A DNA stretch of 64,000 nucleotides, taken from Sipunculus nudus (lineage: Eukaryota; Annelida; Sipuncula; Golfingiida; Sipunculidae). The stretch's first letter is position 1. The number at the start of each line of letters is the position of its first letter. The stretch lies in contig CM049306.1 in assembly GCA_026874595.1 (NCBI GenBank), forward strand, positions 45,012,019 to 45,076,018. The letters run 5' to 3'. Below are positions 13,301 to 25,990 of this stretch, piece by piece. The notes beneath the pieces are model-generated. The model was not told the origin of the DNA and did not search any database. It was given only the letters and a program-made list of their open reading frames with translations. The translations under genes were made by a program, and so were the position numbers.

Positions 13301-14330
13301 ATTCAACAATAGGCGAATGGGGTTGAAAGGTGACAGGATTCTCTAATCTGCCGGCAACAATGACTACATATCATCGCCAGAGTGGGTGCGATTAAAAAAG
13401 GGAACATACCATATAATAAGGTCACCAAAAAACCCAAAAGCTTGTGCATAATCTCAGCTGAGAACATAACGTTCTGTGGGTAGTAATCAATGCTTTTTAG
13501 AAATGTAATTATCGTAATATTATAGATTAATATCCATATCTTAGCATGTAAACAGACAGGTTTACATATATAATTAAACCGTCCGCGGAATGACAATGGC
13601 CATATTCATTTAGCCTCCGGAGCTATCGAGTATTATCGCCCTAGCTAAAAAATAAGGCATCACAATTAATTAATGTCTTATACTGTATCATCCTCTGTAT
13701 ATCATCTGGTTAGTATTGTCAATATAAAGTGGGAAATAATCTTATTAAAGAATGCGAGAGTTTTTATTAAATAAATCTCATTAAACATGTATTTTTTACT
13801 ATACTTCGGCTCAACCAGTGGTTGATTGACAGTTATCATTTAAACTCTTCGTAAACAGACCTAGCTTAAAGTCAGATTTCTTTGTATGCAAGCGAGCTTT
13901 AGATCAGTACTACTGATACTGCAGTTAGAGCATGAGAAAAAAATCCAAAAAGTTTTAAAGAATAATCTTTAAAAGATTTTATTTTCCCATCATGTATATT
14001 CATGTATATGAATTACACGTATAACATTTTGTACAATATATCATCAATTACCTTGATAATATTGTTTTTCTCAATGTTTAATCTAGGTCTCAGTGTTTAG
14101 TGTACGCAGTTCAGTAGTGCACAAGTAAGTTATTTCATTCTCAAACCCATTATACAACTGACATAATTACTTTAGCCATTATTACCATTGTTTTTATATA
14201 TCATCACACAGTTGTTTTATAGAGTAACAACTGTACATTTTATTCCATATGTTTTTATTAAGATCATTCAGAAGAATTATTAAGTGTGAAAATAACTGTA
14301 TGACATTCTTTATTAATAGTTGGAACTTAC
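10400..14330. other. Non-coding, no recognised feature
   Basis: AT-rich unique-looking sequence. The 96-codon open frame at 13,056-13,346 shows no domain motif and no splice context, and I do not call it a gene. Confidence 0.5.
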
Positions 14331-14471
14331 CGGCGCAGGGCATGCTGGGATCTACCAGGTAACCCGGGTGATGATCCATTTCATTTGATCGGAGGGCTAA
14401 TCCGGAGCAAACATCGAGCATCACGGAGGCATCATCTTGACAAACGAGCCAGAAGCTAGTCCGATCAATGA
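14331..14471 (-). CDS. Candidate internal exon of an unrecognised gene
   Basis: A 141-bp stretch, more GC-rich than its surroundings, lies between a possible acceptor (GTGTGCGGAG, minus strand) and a consensus donor, CGCCG/GTAAGT, at its lower end. The frame that stays open reads a protein-like sequence with four cysteines and aromatic residues, for example SFWLVCQDDASVMLDVC and ending PGYLVDPSMPCAG. I do not recognise the family. No neighbouring exon was found in either direction. It could be an isolated exon of a gene with long introns, a pseudo-exon, or chance. Confidence 0.3.
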
Positions 14472-14536
14472 CTCCGCACACAGGTGTAGAGATTTCAGAT
14501 TTACCCCTTGCCAGATACCCCCCCCCCCCCCACCCT

Positions 14537-14783
14537 TCCACCCCCACCCCCTCCCCAACCAGGAGCTTAACGTCAAATTTGTTGAGATAGGATGAAAGTT
14601 AATTTTACAAGATGAAAAGAATTTCAACTTACACCTTTCGGTAACTTAACCCCCACCCCCTCCCCAACCAGGAGCTTAACGTCAAATTTGTTGAGATAGG
14701 ATGAAAGTTAATTTTATAAGATGAAAAGAATTTCAACTTACACCTTTCGGTAACTTAACCCCACCCCCTCCCAATCCAGGAGC
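14537..14783. repeat. 109-bp tandem repeat, just over two copies
   Basis: The motif AGGAGCTTAACG recurs at 14,561 and 14,670, and AGGAGC again at 14,778 where the third copy breaks off in a C run. The two full copies are almost identical, so the duplication is young. Confidence 0.9.
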
Positions 14784-14829
14784 CCCCCCCCCCCCCACAC
14801 ACACACGTTTTAAGGTTACCCTTCAAAAC

Positions 14830-16890
14830 AATCGTCCATTCACTGATTGTGAGTGTAATCTCTCTCCTGAATTCCCAAATTAGTTCTTTAAACATCTTGC
14901 ATTCGTATGTAACGTGTCATGCGGTTTGGTTCAGGTATGAGTCAATATTCTACTTATATTTGCGGATGAGGGCGAGGTGACCCTTGAGCGTTCTTTCGGC
15001 TTCTACTCGGAAGATACGGGTCTCATAGTAAAAAGAAAAAAATTCTTTTTGTGGATAGATTCCAACCTTCAGTTTGTCCTAGGTCCTATATACGCCCTGT
15101 GTCGCATGTATATCCGCGTCCTTGTGAAATCCTGACCTCCCAAACATTTTGACACCGCTTTCGATTGATTCTTTATTTTCTTCAATAGTGAAGAGTACAA
15201 ATATCCATTTGAAAATTTACACAAATGAAATATAAAGAGAGAATATTAGTACAGATATAATTATATCAATATATGTACTGTATTAAATATTATGAATGTT
15301 TCATCATTTGGACAGTTCATATAAAATAGTGCTGCATTATGGAACAACAAAAAATTGTCAGTCGGTGAAATCAGGTTCTAGCTTCTAATCGGAATATTTC
15401 GCAATTGATTTCAGATTATTGGGGGGGGGGGGTACCTGAAAGGGGGGTAACATGAAGTCCTTTACACAATCACCGGTACACAATGAGTGCCTTGTCTATT
15501 AATAATATCTGCTTTTTGCAGAGTTGTTTGAGGACCGGCCATATATGCATGCAGATTTGTCAGGAAATTATACCGTATATCATAAATCATATTCACGGAA
15601 GGCGCACGCTGATATAAATATGGAATATTAGCAAATAACAACGATAGGGCAGACCTGTCGAGTGCCAATGGTTTTCATAAAGCACGGCTCCCTGTGAATT
15701 ATTGAACAAAAAGAGCAGGTCCGGTGATTAATAAGAAAAACGAGTACAGCTCGTTTTTTTTATCCTTGTGTTAAATTTCATTTTGCGAAGGTATCAATAT
15801 GTAATTCAGTTTTCTGCAGGAGTTAATTTATTTTTATTTCACCAATCAGCCGATTGGTGGCGCTCTTTTCTCCGCGCTTTCTTCCCGCCATGCATCAATC
15901 CCCATTGTCACTGGAAAAATGAATAAGCCCACAGATTGTTATAAATTTGTTACAATATTGAATAAAATAGAGGAAATCGATCTTGTCCGACTGCTCAAAT
16001 AATATATTCCTAATCGAGACCATTCCCAATACAATGGCGAAACCTGTCGACGATGACTGAGTGTTTAGGTCAATTGCCTCAAAAGACTAAGATAATATTT
16101 AGTTATATCTCAAAATCCCCCATTTAATAGCCTACAATATCTATTATTATTTATTTTATATAAAACGTACTGCGTGTCTATATCTGTAGTTTACGCCGAA
16201 ACTTGCTAAAACAAAATGCGCATGCTCGATGGTAATAATGTTGTGTGTATTTTTTACTTAATTGAAATCTTAATATAAAATGGAAATCAATAAGTAAAGA
16301 ATACTTGTATTAAGGGTTTACCAGAAAATAATGTATAAATATTTATATTAGGTATGTACTGTTTTAAGGATATAACTGACAACGTTTGATTTATTCTGTT
16401 ACCTTTTTTTTCAGCCGCAAAAACCGGTCTCTATTTTAAAACAATAATATTGTGGTCAAACAAAATCTGAGTTACGGCTGTGCGTGTTTAGCCCCCGGGC
16501 GGCCCACTCGCTCTCTGGTACGCGTGTTCTTCCGACCCTTGCAGGATTTCCGGGTATCTTGGTCAGTACTACTTGGCAGCTTTCCGCTTGGGCAGGAAAC
16601 AGGGCTCGTAAAGTATCTAATATTTCCCCCTAACCGCCAATTGCTCTAGTCCCATACTTTATTTGTAACAGGTTTGTGAGAAATAAGACGGCTAGGTTGT
16701 GGCAACAGATAGACATGTTGGTTAATTTACTGCCGGGCGAGGTTTCAGACCGTGTTTGTTCGGTTTTGATTGTTTGGGTGTCGGAGACTTGGCACCGTCT
16801 GTGTCTAACCCAGTAACCGGCCTTAGATAACGTTATCATTAACACATGAACAAAAGCCCTTGAGCCTTCGTCACAAGTAGTTAACGATAT
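14830..16890. other. Non-coding, no recognised feature
   Basis: Mostly AT-rich. A G run of 12 at 15,421 and a GC-rich island at about 16,470-16,620 stand out. The island has open frames on the plus strand but no recognisable domain or convincing splice pair. Confidence 0.45.
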
Positions 16891-16899
16891 TTAACTATC

Positions 16900-17070
16900 C
16901 AGGGGTGGATCCAGAAAAATGAGGGGTCCAACCCAGAATGATTATTGAAAAATATTAAAAAGGTTCCGAGGTCAGGAATAGGGAAGGGAGGGAGGCCTAG
17001 GCCGCCAGAATCTGTCTAAACTCATGAAAAAGGTTGCGGCGGGTGAAAAAAGGGCACCTCTTTGTATCCG
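16900..17070 (+). mobile_element. MITE-like element, copy 2 (fragment)
   Basis: It starts CAGGGGTGGATCCAG, a variant of the CAGGGGCGGATCCAGG end. It continues with ATTAAAAAGGTTCCGAGGTCAGGAA and later CTGTCTAAACTCATGAAAAAGGTTGCGGCGG, which loosely follow the order seen in the elements at 2,532-2,755 and 40,965-41,164. The right end is unclear. Confidence 0.4.
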
Positions 17071-17285
17071 AAATTGCGACTCGGCTAAACGTCAGATGAT
17101 TATCGTACGTATTGACATGTTCATCTCTTTTTTCTCTGTAAAATATATACTAGTGCGACCAGGTGAAATTACATATTACAGCCGTGTTCTCACTAATTTT
17201 ATCGAAACGGCAAATAACGCATTTGCTCATTAGGGCCTATTTTTTTATTGTATTTAACGCATTAGGGCCCGAAGCCCTAAGGGGC

Positions 17286-17288
<3 letters not shown>

Positions 17289-17340
<52 letters not shown>
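17289..17340. repeat. (AT)n microsatellite
   Basis: A pure TA run of about 25 units. Confidence 0.9.
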
Positions 17341-17342
<2 letters not shown>

Positions 17343-17790
17343 TCCTCGGAATTATGACCAACAACGGAACCTTGCTACAGTGGTCGCATTTTTATAGTTA
17401 TCGTTTAGGTGAGGTTTCCTTGAGGAGACCGTACTTTGTTAATTTATAGGTGCCCATTTACATACTTTTTTAAATAATTTATATGATTTCTGGCTCCCTC
17501 TGTGTATATATTAATTATCTAAGGGTAATTTGGTTGTGAAAAATTCTTATGAGGCCTTCGTGAAGGATGTATGAACTTGTTTAACAACGACGTGTTTGTC
17601 AACACAGCAATGTTGACAAATGGGAAAAACATGTAACCTAAGATGGAAGGTTGCATATATGCGGAGGTAAAAAGGTCACTTGTTGCAAAAGCCGTATGCA
17701 AAGCTCTGGCTTATCTGACTTGTTGCCAGATGCCCTTGTTGAATTATTAAGCATGTTGGTCAGTTGCGTATGTCTATTTGTGTGTTTGTT

Positions 17791-17918
17791 GCTTGCCGGA
17801 AATCTTCGATTTTCGCAAGCTGGTTGGTCAGTCGCGGATGTCTGTCTGTTTGTTGCTTGCCGGAAATCTTCGATTTTCGCAAGCTGGTTGGTCAGTCGCG
17901 GATGTCTGTCTGTTTGTC
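17791..17918 (+). repeat. 64-bp tandem repeat carrying a hairpin
   Basis: Two copies, starting at 17,791 and 17,855, are essentially identical. Each opens with a 30-nt near-perfect hairpin whose arms are GCTTGCCGGAAATC and GATTTTCGCAAGC around a TTC loop. A third hairpin copy is at 19,266-19,295. The outer arm (GCTTGCCGGAAA) is the inverse of a motif at the other side of the block (24,233; 27,116). Confidence 0.85.
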
Positions 17919-18020
17919 TGTCATCTCTCTACAGGTCTCAATTTTGCACCAATCACTTTCAAACTAACACACTTTATAGATAATCAAAAATGCAAGAAGC
18001 CTATTGTTTTTGGTCAATAT

Positions 18021-18045
18021 AGGTCAAAGGTCAAGGTCAAGGTCA
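18021..18045 (+). promoter_or_regulatory. Four AGGTCA half-sites (DR1 plus DR0 array)
   Basis: AGGTCA occurs at 18,021, 18,028, 18,034 and 18,040. The first pair is a perfect direct repeat with one spacer base, the DR1 arrangement bound by RXR, HNF4 and COUP-TF-type nuclear receptors. The same DR1 recurs at 22,671-22,683 and 24,379-24,391, with weaker versions near 24,091, 25,831 and 26,953. It sits in a repeat module, so any regulatory role is inference. Confidence 0.35.
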
Positions 18046-21000
18046 TCAAAAGTTCCTAAAGTGCTCTTTTCTTCATATCTCCATTACCATTTGTCATAGC
18101 CACTTCAAACATGGCTCATTTTAATCGGCATTCCAAGGCCTTTCTTTTGACACGTAGCTCACTTAAATTTGCCGTTACCATGGTTACATTTTTTGGGGGG
18201 AGGAATCATGGGATTTCGTGATATTTTTCAAATTTGCAGCAATCGTACTGATTCTGAAACTGTTTTTCCAGATTTTGGAAATGGCCGCCAGGGGGCGTTG
18301 CAGATGAAAAAACATGAAAATTTGTTTTGGTGCTATACCTCCAGAACTATTAAACATTGGGCCATTTCCATCGCAGCACCTTCAACTGGGGTCCATGGGC
18401 TTATTTTGGCGCATAGGTGCCAAAGTGCGCTATTGCCAGATTTCTCTATTTTCGGGGTAAAACTTTTGAATTTTGAAAATATGCAGTTTTCAGCTTCTAA
18501 CTCTGTCAGTTTTTATGCTGGAGAGGTCAATTTTTTTGCATCTTGTAGCCCTTGGTGAGTTCTCGGTGATCCAATCAAAAATCTTGCAAAATCTCGCACC
18601 GTTTCTCGTCAAACGAGAGTTTTCGATATTTCATTAAATATGACCTGCAAGTTGCATTTTTTTAACAATGGCTTTGAAATTGATATATTTAGTGTTATTT
18701 ATAAATATCTCGAAATCAGTTTTTCATTTTTTGGAAATAGCCACCAGGGGGCGTGGTACCTGAAACACTGACACATATCATTTTTCTGCAATATCTCAAA
18801 AAATATTAAACGTGACACCATTTTTTTTTTGGTCGTATCTGAAACTAGGAACATTGGCTTATCCCTTCGCACATGTTGCTTCGTGCTGCCGTTACCATGG
18901 TTACCAAATTTTGGGGTAAAACTTGACAATCTGAAAATTCGGAGTTTTCCGGCTTCTATCTCTGTTGATATTTGCGATAGACAGGTCTGGTTTTTGCCGT
19001 TAGACAGCATCCCTCTAGTTCTAAGCCATTCAATCGAAAGTCTCGTCATATCTCCCACCGTTTCTCGTGAAACGAGAACACGTGACCATTCAAAGAAATG
19101 CCTATAATTCTGTCATTTTTTACGCTACAGACACATGGTTTGCAGCGCTGGATAGCGGCTGACACTCGCAGTCACATTCAGGGGTCACATTGTTAGTCTC
19201 GTCAAATCTCGCGCCGTTTTTCGCCATACCACGATACATGTTGGAGGCACAGTCACAACTTTATTGCTTGCCGGAAATCTTCGATTTTCGCAAGCATGTT
19301 CGTGACCCGCGTATGTTTGTTCCTTCATCTTATCTTTTACATGAATATCTCAAAAGTTCTTTTTCATTTTCCCGGATATGGCTGCTAGGGGGCGCTGCAC
19401 TAGACCCATCCAAACAAATCAGTTTTTGCACATATTTCCGTAAGAGTAAACCTATATTACACAAACTGTAGCTTATTTTCTTTCTCTTGGCCTTCTGCAA
19501 AACATGGTAACGTCATCTGGTGTCCATCTTGTGTTACTTAGTCAGTATGTCCGTCTGTTTGTCAATTATCTTCAAATTCGCCTACTTGCTGGTTCTTGCA
19601 TCTCACATATAGCAATCAACAAGCCAGATATTTGGAGGAATCCTTTTGAAACGATTACATCTCATGCCATTCACTAATATCACAAAACGCATTCATCATC
19701 TTCAGGATATGTCCACTAGATGGTGCTGTGGTCGAACATCCCCAATATATCATTATTTGGCCATATCTCCAAAACTAGAAACCTCAATTACATAAACTAT
19801 AGCTTATTTTCTTCCTCTGAGTCTTCCCCATAACCTGGTTAAGTCATCTTGTCTTCATCTAGTGTCCCTTTGTCACTATGTCTGTTTGTTTGTCATTTGT
19901 CCTCAAATTCGCCTGCTTGTTGGTTCTTCCGTCTCACTAATAGAATTCTACAGGACACAGTTTTGAAATAATCTTTTTTAAACTATTAAATCTAATGTCC
20001 TACAGTAATATCTCGAAACAGATTATTAGCGAACCAGTGAGCTTATGCTATGGTGCAGCATCGTCCGTCGTCTGTAGGTTAACCATAGCTATCTCAAAAA
20101 CGTCAGGAACAAGCATCACCAATTTTTTTTGTAAATAAACAGTCATCTGAAAAGCTCTATCGGATTTTGTTTATTTTTTGGCTATCTGCATTTACTGGGA
20201 TTTTAAAGGGAAAAAGCTAAAAAAAGCTTTAAAAACCTTCTTCTGCGAAACTGTCCAGCCAAATTGTCCAATATTGCTAAGAAATGATCTCTGGAACAAT
20301 CTATCTCAAGTTTGTTCGAATGGTTTCAGTTTGGAGATTGAACACGAGGTGGAACTTAGTCATCTGTCCAAAAAAGCAAACTAACATTAAAATCTCAGAA
20401 ACGGCTAGAGCTGTCATTACCAGACTAGAGTTAGAGAGCTCTAGTTTTATGCATTGTCTAGCATTTTATACGCTCTGTGCTAAATTAATGCAAGTCTCGC
20501 AAAATCTTGTGCCATTTGTCGTCACATGAGACTTTTCGAGATTTCATGAAATACCATTTAGAGGTTGCAGTTTTACAGCTGAGGTTCTGAAAGTGACATA
20601 TTTTCTGTTGTTCTGCATTATCTCGAACATGTTTTTCATTTTTCGGAAATAGCCACCAGGGGGCGTGGCACTGGAAACACTACAACTTATCATTTTTCCG
20701 CAATATCTTAAAAACTATTAAGCAAATAAAAAATTTTTTGGTCGCATCTTAAACTAGGATCATTGCCTTATTCCTTCCTACATATAGCCTTGTGGTGCCG
20801 TTACCATGGTTACCAAATTTTGGGGTTAAACTTGACGATCTGAAAATATGTAGTTTTTGGCTTCTATCTCGGTTAATATTTATGTTTTAAGGGTCTAGTT
20901 TTTTTTCATAAGGCTGCTTTCTCTTGGTTCTAAGCTATTCAATTGCAAGTCTCCTCAAATCTCGCTCGGTTTATTGCCAAACGAGAAATTACGAGATTTC

Positions 21001-21417
21001 ACAGAAATGCTTATAACTTGATCACGTTAAAGCTAAATTGGAGCAGTTTTCAGCATTTAGTAGCATTTCAGAAGCTTGACATGATTACACTGCAAATCTC
21101 GTATCATCTCCCGCCAAACGAGAATATTTTAGATTTTAAACAAATGTCTTTATCTCGGTCATTTTCATGCTAGATATTTTATTTTTCTATTGTTCAAGAA
21201 TCATTTGACTAGTTTTAAGTGACACAAGTGAATATCTCGTCCTATCTGGCACTATTTATCGTCAAACAAGAACATGGAACCATTCAAAGAAATGCCTATA
21301 ATGCTGTCATTTTTTACACTACAGACATATAGTTTTTAGCATATGACAGCGTCTGACACTCTCAGCTAAATTATGTGATTATATTGGAATTCTCGTTAAA
21401 TCTCGCCTCGTTTTTTA

Positions 21418-21621
21418 TCAAATGATGAAGATACACCCAATTGCTGTGAGCACAAGTGGCTTCAGGGTTGACCGGTAAGTGCCGGCAAGGCCATTACAGT
21501 TGCAAGTTGGCGTGCGCGGTCGTCCATGAATTTCACAAAGCAGCATTGAAAAGAGGACAAAAGCCGCTAAATTTGAATTGAACACACCTGTTATTTTCAT
21601 TGTGCCCCCTTGTGGTGCCAC
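21418..21621 (-). CDS. Open frame with a signal-peptide-like start (doubtful)
   Basis: Read on the minus strand, an ATG at about 21,600 opens MKITGVFNSNLAAFVLF, then a hydrophobic stretch and RPRTPTCNCNGLAG, which resembles a secretory leader followed by a cysteine-containing start. The sequence is more complex than the repeat block around it. There is no good donor in the right place and no downstream exon, so chance is the simpler reading. Confidence 0.15.
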   Translation of the reverse strand: MAPQGGTMKITGVFNSNLAAFVLFSMLLCEIHGRPRTPTCNCNGLAGTYRSTLKPLVLTAIGCIFII

Positions 21622-21726
21622 TTGTGTTGCCAGGAACCACTGGCAAATCTTTCAAACCAGAGACGGATCCCGGATTTTGAAGTTGGGTGTGTCAAAATAT
21701 GGGCGGATCCCTGGTTTAGCAATTGC

Positions 21727-21742
21727 GGGGGGGGGGGGGGGG
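21727..21742. repeat. Poly-G run next to a GGCGGATCC motif
   Basis: A G run of about 16 follows ATGGGCGGATCCCTGG, which resembles the end motif of the MITE-like family. It is probably a fragment of that family inside the larger repeat block. Confidence 0.5.
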
Positions 21743-21820
21743 CAGGGGATTTAATTTTAATTATACATCAAATATTTATAATAAAAAATATAATATTTCG
21801 ACACTAATTTTTTTCTTTTA

Positions 21821-22003
21821 GAAAATAGCCGCCAGATGGTGCTGCAGCAATCATTATTGTGCCATATCTCCAAAACTATACACACTGTCACAACATTGAT
21901 TGCAGAATCTGATACTAGATTTAATGCGTTTATCCTCCTGGGGACTCTGTCATATTCTACAGGGGTTAAATTTTAATTATAAATATAATATATATATTTA
22001 TAT

Positions 22004-22039
<36 letters not shown>

Positions 22040-22216
22040 ATAAAAAAATATCTGGGAACTTATTTTTTTTCCTTTTAGAAATAAGCCGCCAGATGGCGCT
22101 GCAGCAATCATTATTGTGCCATATCTCGAAAACTATAGACAGTGTCACAACATTGATTGCAGCATTTGAAACAAGATTTAATGCGTTTATCCTCGTGGGG
22201 ACTCTGTCATATTCTT
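21821..22216 (+). repeat. ~140-bp direct repeat pair around an AT microsatellite
   Basis: The segment beginning GAAAATAGCCGCCAGATGG at about 21,820 recurs at about 22,076. Both continue through GCTGCAGCAATCATTATTG and AATGCGTTTATCCTC to CTCTGTCATATTCT. The two copies lie about 255 bases apart with TA-rich sequence (about 21,985-22,041) between them. Confidence 0.85.
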
Positions 22217-22554
22217 CCATTACCATGGGGACCTAATATACGTTCAATTATATTCTTCTTTTTCTTAAAATTCAAAATATGGAGTTTTATTCTAATAGAC
22301 GGTTTTCTATTCTCCATGACAGGAGTACATGGCCTTCACATGGCGTTTTTTCCCGTATGTCTGTCTGTTTGTCTGTCTACTCATCTGCGACTTTTGAAAA
22401 TCAGCATAACCACACAAAATTGTGCTTCTGTTTCCGCCATAATTGGGGTAATTCATTTTGCCAGTTCCAAACGTAAACTGACTGTCTGCTGTATGTTGTA
22501 TCCTAGTTTGACTTTCTTATTTCCGCTTCCGGCAAGCGTTCGACCTCTGGTCGT

Positions 22555-25500
22555 CTAGTCTGTTTGTCTGTCATCTCTCTACAGGTCTCAATTTTGCACC
22601 AATCACTTTCAAACTTACACACTTTATAGATAATCAAAAATGCAAGAAGCCTATTGTTTTTGGTCAATATAGGTCAAAGGTCAAACGGTGTTTTCTTCAT
22701 ATCTTTGTCACTATTAGTCGTATCTACTTCAAACATAGCTCATTTTAAACGTCATTCCAAGGCCAGTCATCTGGTGTGTAGCTGACTCAAATTTGCCGTA
22801 ACCATGGTTACGAATTTTTGGGAAAAAGTCATGATATTCGAAAATAAGGGGCCTTATTTTTCCAACTATGGCAGTTTTACAGCTAGAGAGGTCTAGTTTT
22901 TTTAATCAGGTAGCATTTAACAAGTACTGCAAGATTTTATTACAGGTCTCGCGATATCTCGTATAATGTCTCGTCAAACGAGATGTTTCGAGATTTCAGT
23001 AATCTTGCCCTGGAGGTCACAGTTTTGCAGGAATCTTTTTGAAACTGACACATCGTAAGTCCTACATTATTATCTCGAAATTGTTTTTCCATTTTTTTGG
23101 ATGCAGGCGCTAGGTGGCGCTGTATGCAAACCTCCACAACATATCATGTTTTGGCCATATCTCCAAATCTGTGAGCCCCAATTACATAAACTATAGCTTA
23201 TTTTCTTCCTCTGAGTCTTTTCTAAATCCTGGTGTAGTCATTTCGACTCAATCTTGAGTCACTTTGTCAGTGTTTCCGTCTGTTTCTCAGTTGTCCTCAA
23301 ATTTGCCTGCTTACCGGTTCTGGCGTCTCACATATAGCATTCTACAGGCGACAGTTTTGAAAGAATCCTTTTAAAACTATTACATCTTATGTCTTACACT
23401 AATATCTCGAAACCCATTTTTCATTTTCCAGAATTGGCCACTAGGGGGCGGTGCACTCAAATTTGCACAACATATCATTTTTTGGCCATATCTCCAAAAT
23501 TATAAACCCCATTTACATAAAACTGTAGCTTATTTTTTTCCTGTGGGTCTTTCCAAAAACCTGGTGTATTCATTTGGTCTCAATCTTGAGTCACTTTGTC
23601 TGTGTGTCAGTCTGTTTCTCAGTTGTCCTCAAATTCGCTTGCTCAGCGGTTTTTGCGTCTCACATATAGCATTCTACAGGCCACAGTTTTGAAAGAATCC
23701 TTTCCAAACTATTACATCTTATGTCTTACACTAATATCTTGAAATCAATTTTTCATTTTCCATAATTGGCCACTAGGGGGCGGTGCACTCAAACTTGCAC
23801 ACATATCATTTTTTGGCTATATCTCCAAAACTATAAACCTCATTTACATAAACTATAGCTTATTTTCTTCCTTTGGGTCTTTCCTAAAGCCTGGTGTATT
23901 CATTTGGTCTCAATCTTGAGTCACTTTGTCTGTGTGTCCGTCTGTCTCTTAGTTGTTCTCAAATTCGCTTGCTTGCCGGTTCTTGCGTCTCACATATACC
24001 GTTCTACTGGCCACAATTTTGCAGGAGTCGCTTTGTAACTTACACTTGTCGTAACGATATCTGGAAGCCCTATGTTTATTATTCAAATAAGTCAAAGGTC
24101 AAGGTCAAGGTGATCAAAACATATCAACATTTTTTTTCTTCAGAACTTTGTTAATATTGATCCTATCTTTACAAACTAGGGATTATTTTCTTTCACTTTG
24201 ACATTGATCGTTTATCTGACTAACTTTACTTCATTTCCGGCAAGCGCGTGACCTCTGGTCATCTAGTCTGTTTGTCTGTCATCTCTCTACAGGTCTCAAT
24301 TTTGCACCAATCACTTTCAAACTTACACACTTTATAGATAATCAAAAATGCAAGAAGCCTATTGTTTTTGGTCAATATAGGTCAAAGGTCAAAGTCAAGG
24401 TCATCAAAACTTCTCAAAACGGTGTTTTCTTCATATCTTTGTCACTATTAGTCGTATCTTCTTCAAACATAGCTCATTTTAAACGTCATTCCAAGGCCAG
24501 TCATCTGGTGTGTAGCTGACTCAAATTTGCCGTAACCATGGTTACGAATTTTTGGGAAAAAGTCATGATATTCGAAAATAAGGGGCCTTATTTTTCTAAC
24601 TTTGGCAGTTTTACAGCTAGAGAGGTCTAGTTTTTTTAATCAGGTAGCATTTAACAAGTACTGCAAGATTTTATTACAGGTCTCGCGATATCTCGTATAA
24701 TGTCTCGTCAAACGAGATGTTTCGAGATTTCAGTAATCTTGCCCTGGAGGTCACAGTTTTGCAGGAATCTTTTTGAAACTGACATAGCGTAAGTCCTACA
24801 TTATTATCTCGAAATTGTTTTTCCATTTTTTGAATGCAGCCGCTAGGTGGCGCTGTATGCAAACCTCCCCAACATATCATGTTTTGGCCATATCTCCAAA
24901 ACTGTGAGCCTCAATTACATAAACTATAGCTCATTTTCTTCCTCTGAGTCTTTTCTAAATCCTGGTGGAGTCATTTTGACTCAATCTTGAGTCACTTTGT
25001 CAGTGTGTCCGTCTGTTTCTCAGTTTTCATCAAACTCGCCTGCTTACCTGTTATGGCGTCTCACATATAGCATTCTACAGCTCACAGTTTTGAAAGAATC
25101 CTTTTAAAACTATTACATCTTATGTCTTACACTAATATCTCGAAACGGATTTTTCCTTTTCCAGAATTGGCCGCTAGGGGGCGGTGCACTCAAACTTGCA
25201 CAACATATCATTTTTTGGCCATATCTCCAAAACTATAAACCTCATTTACATAAAATATAGCTTATTTTCTTCCTCTGGGTCTTTCCAAAAACCTGGTGTA
25301 TTCATTTGGTCTCAATCTTGAGTCACTTTGTCTGTGTGTCCGTCTGTTTCTCAGTTGTCCTCAAATTCGCCTGCTTGCCGGTTCTTGCGTCTCACATATA
25401 GCATTCTACAGGCCACAGTTTTGAAAGAATCCTTTTAAAACTATTACATCTTATGTCTTACACTAATATCTCGAAACGGATTTTTCATTTTCCAGATAAG

Positions 25501-25990
25501 GCCGCTAGGGGGCGGTGCACTCAAACGTCCACAACATATCATTTTTTGGCCATATCTCCAAAAGTATAAACCTCATTTACATAAACTATAGCTTATTATC
25601 TTCCTCTGAGGTTTCTCCATCACATGATTAAGTCAACTGGTCTCAATCTTGGGTCAGTTTGTCAGTATGTTTGTCTGTTTGTCAGTTGTCCTCAATTTCG
25701 CCTGCTTCCAGGTGCTAGCTTCTCACATGTAGCATTCTACTGGACAGTTTTGAAGGAATCGTTTTGTAAATTACACTTGTCATATATCATGATGATATCT
25801 GGAAGTCCTATGTTTATTATTCAAATAAGTCAAAGGTCAAGGACAAGGTGATCAAAATATATCAAAATCTTATTTTCTTTAGAACTTTGTTAATATTGGT
25901 TCTTTCTTCACAAACTATGGATTATTTTCTTTCACTTTTATACTGCTCGTTCATCTGACTAACTTTACATCATTTCCAGCAAGCGCGTGA
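22555..25990 (+). repeat. 1.7-kb higher-order direct duplication
   Basis: CTAGTCTGTTTGTCTGTC starts a unit at 22,555 and again at 24,263, an offset of 1,708 bases, and a diverged third start lies at 26,002. The first ~650 bases of the two full units are nearly identical, including a 16-bp perfect palindrome CGTAACCATGGTTACG at 22,797 and 24,531 and the stem TCTCGT-CAA-ACGAGA at 22,968 and 24,703. The first unit lacks about 30 bases after its AGGTCA pair, a deletion between short direct repeats. Each unit contains several of the ~330-bp modules. Confidence 0.85.
24233..24262 (-). repeat. Inverted boundary motif ATTTCCGGCAAGC
   Basis: ATTTCCGGCAAGCGCGTGACC closes a unit here, and close relatives close units at about 22,526, 25,972 and 27,116. 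It is the inverse of the GCTTGCCGGAAAT hairpin arm that opens the block at 17,791, so units are bounded by an inverted pair of about 13 bases. Confidence 0.7.

Noticed and set aside
13056-13346. 96-codon lysine-rich frame as a small gene
   Set aside because: No recognisable motif, ordinary AT-rich composition, no splice or promoter support.
18169-18558. 129-codon plus-strand frame
   Set aside because: It crosses repeat modules, and the equivalent positions in other modules have stops and frameshifts.
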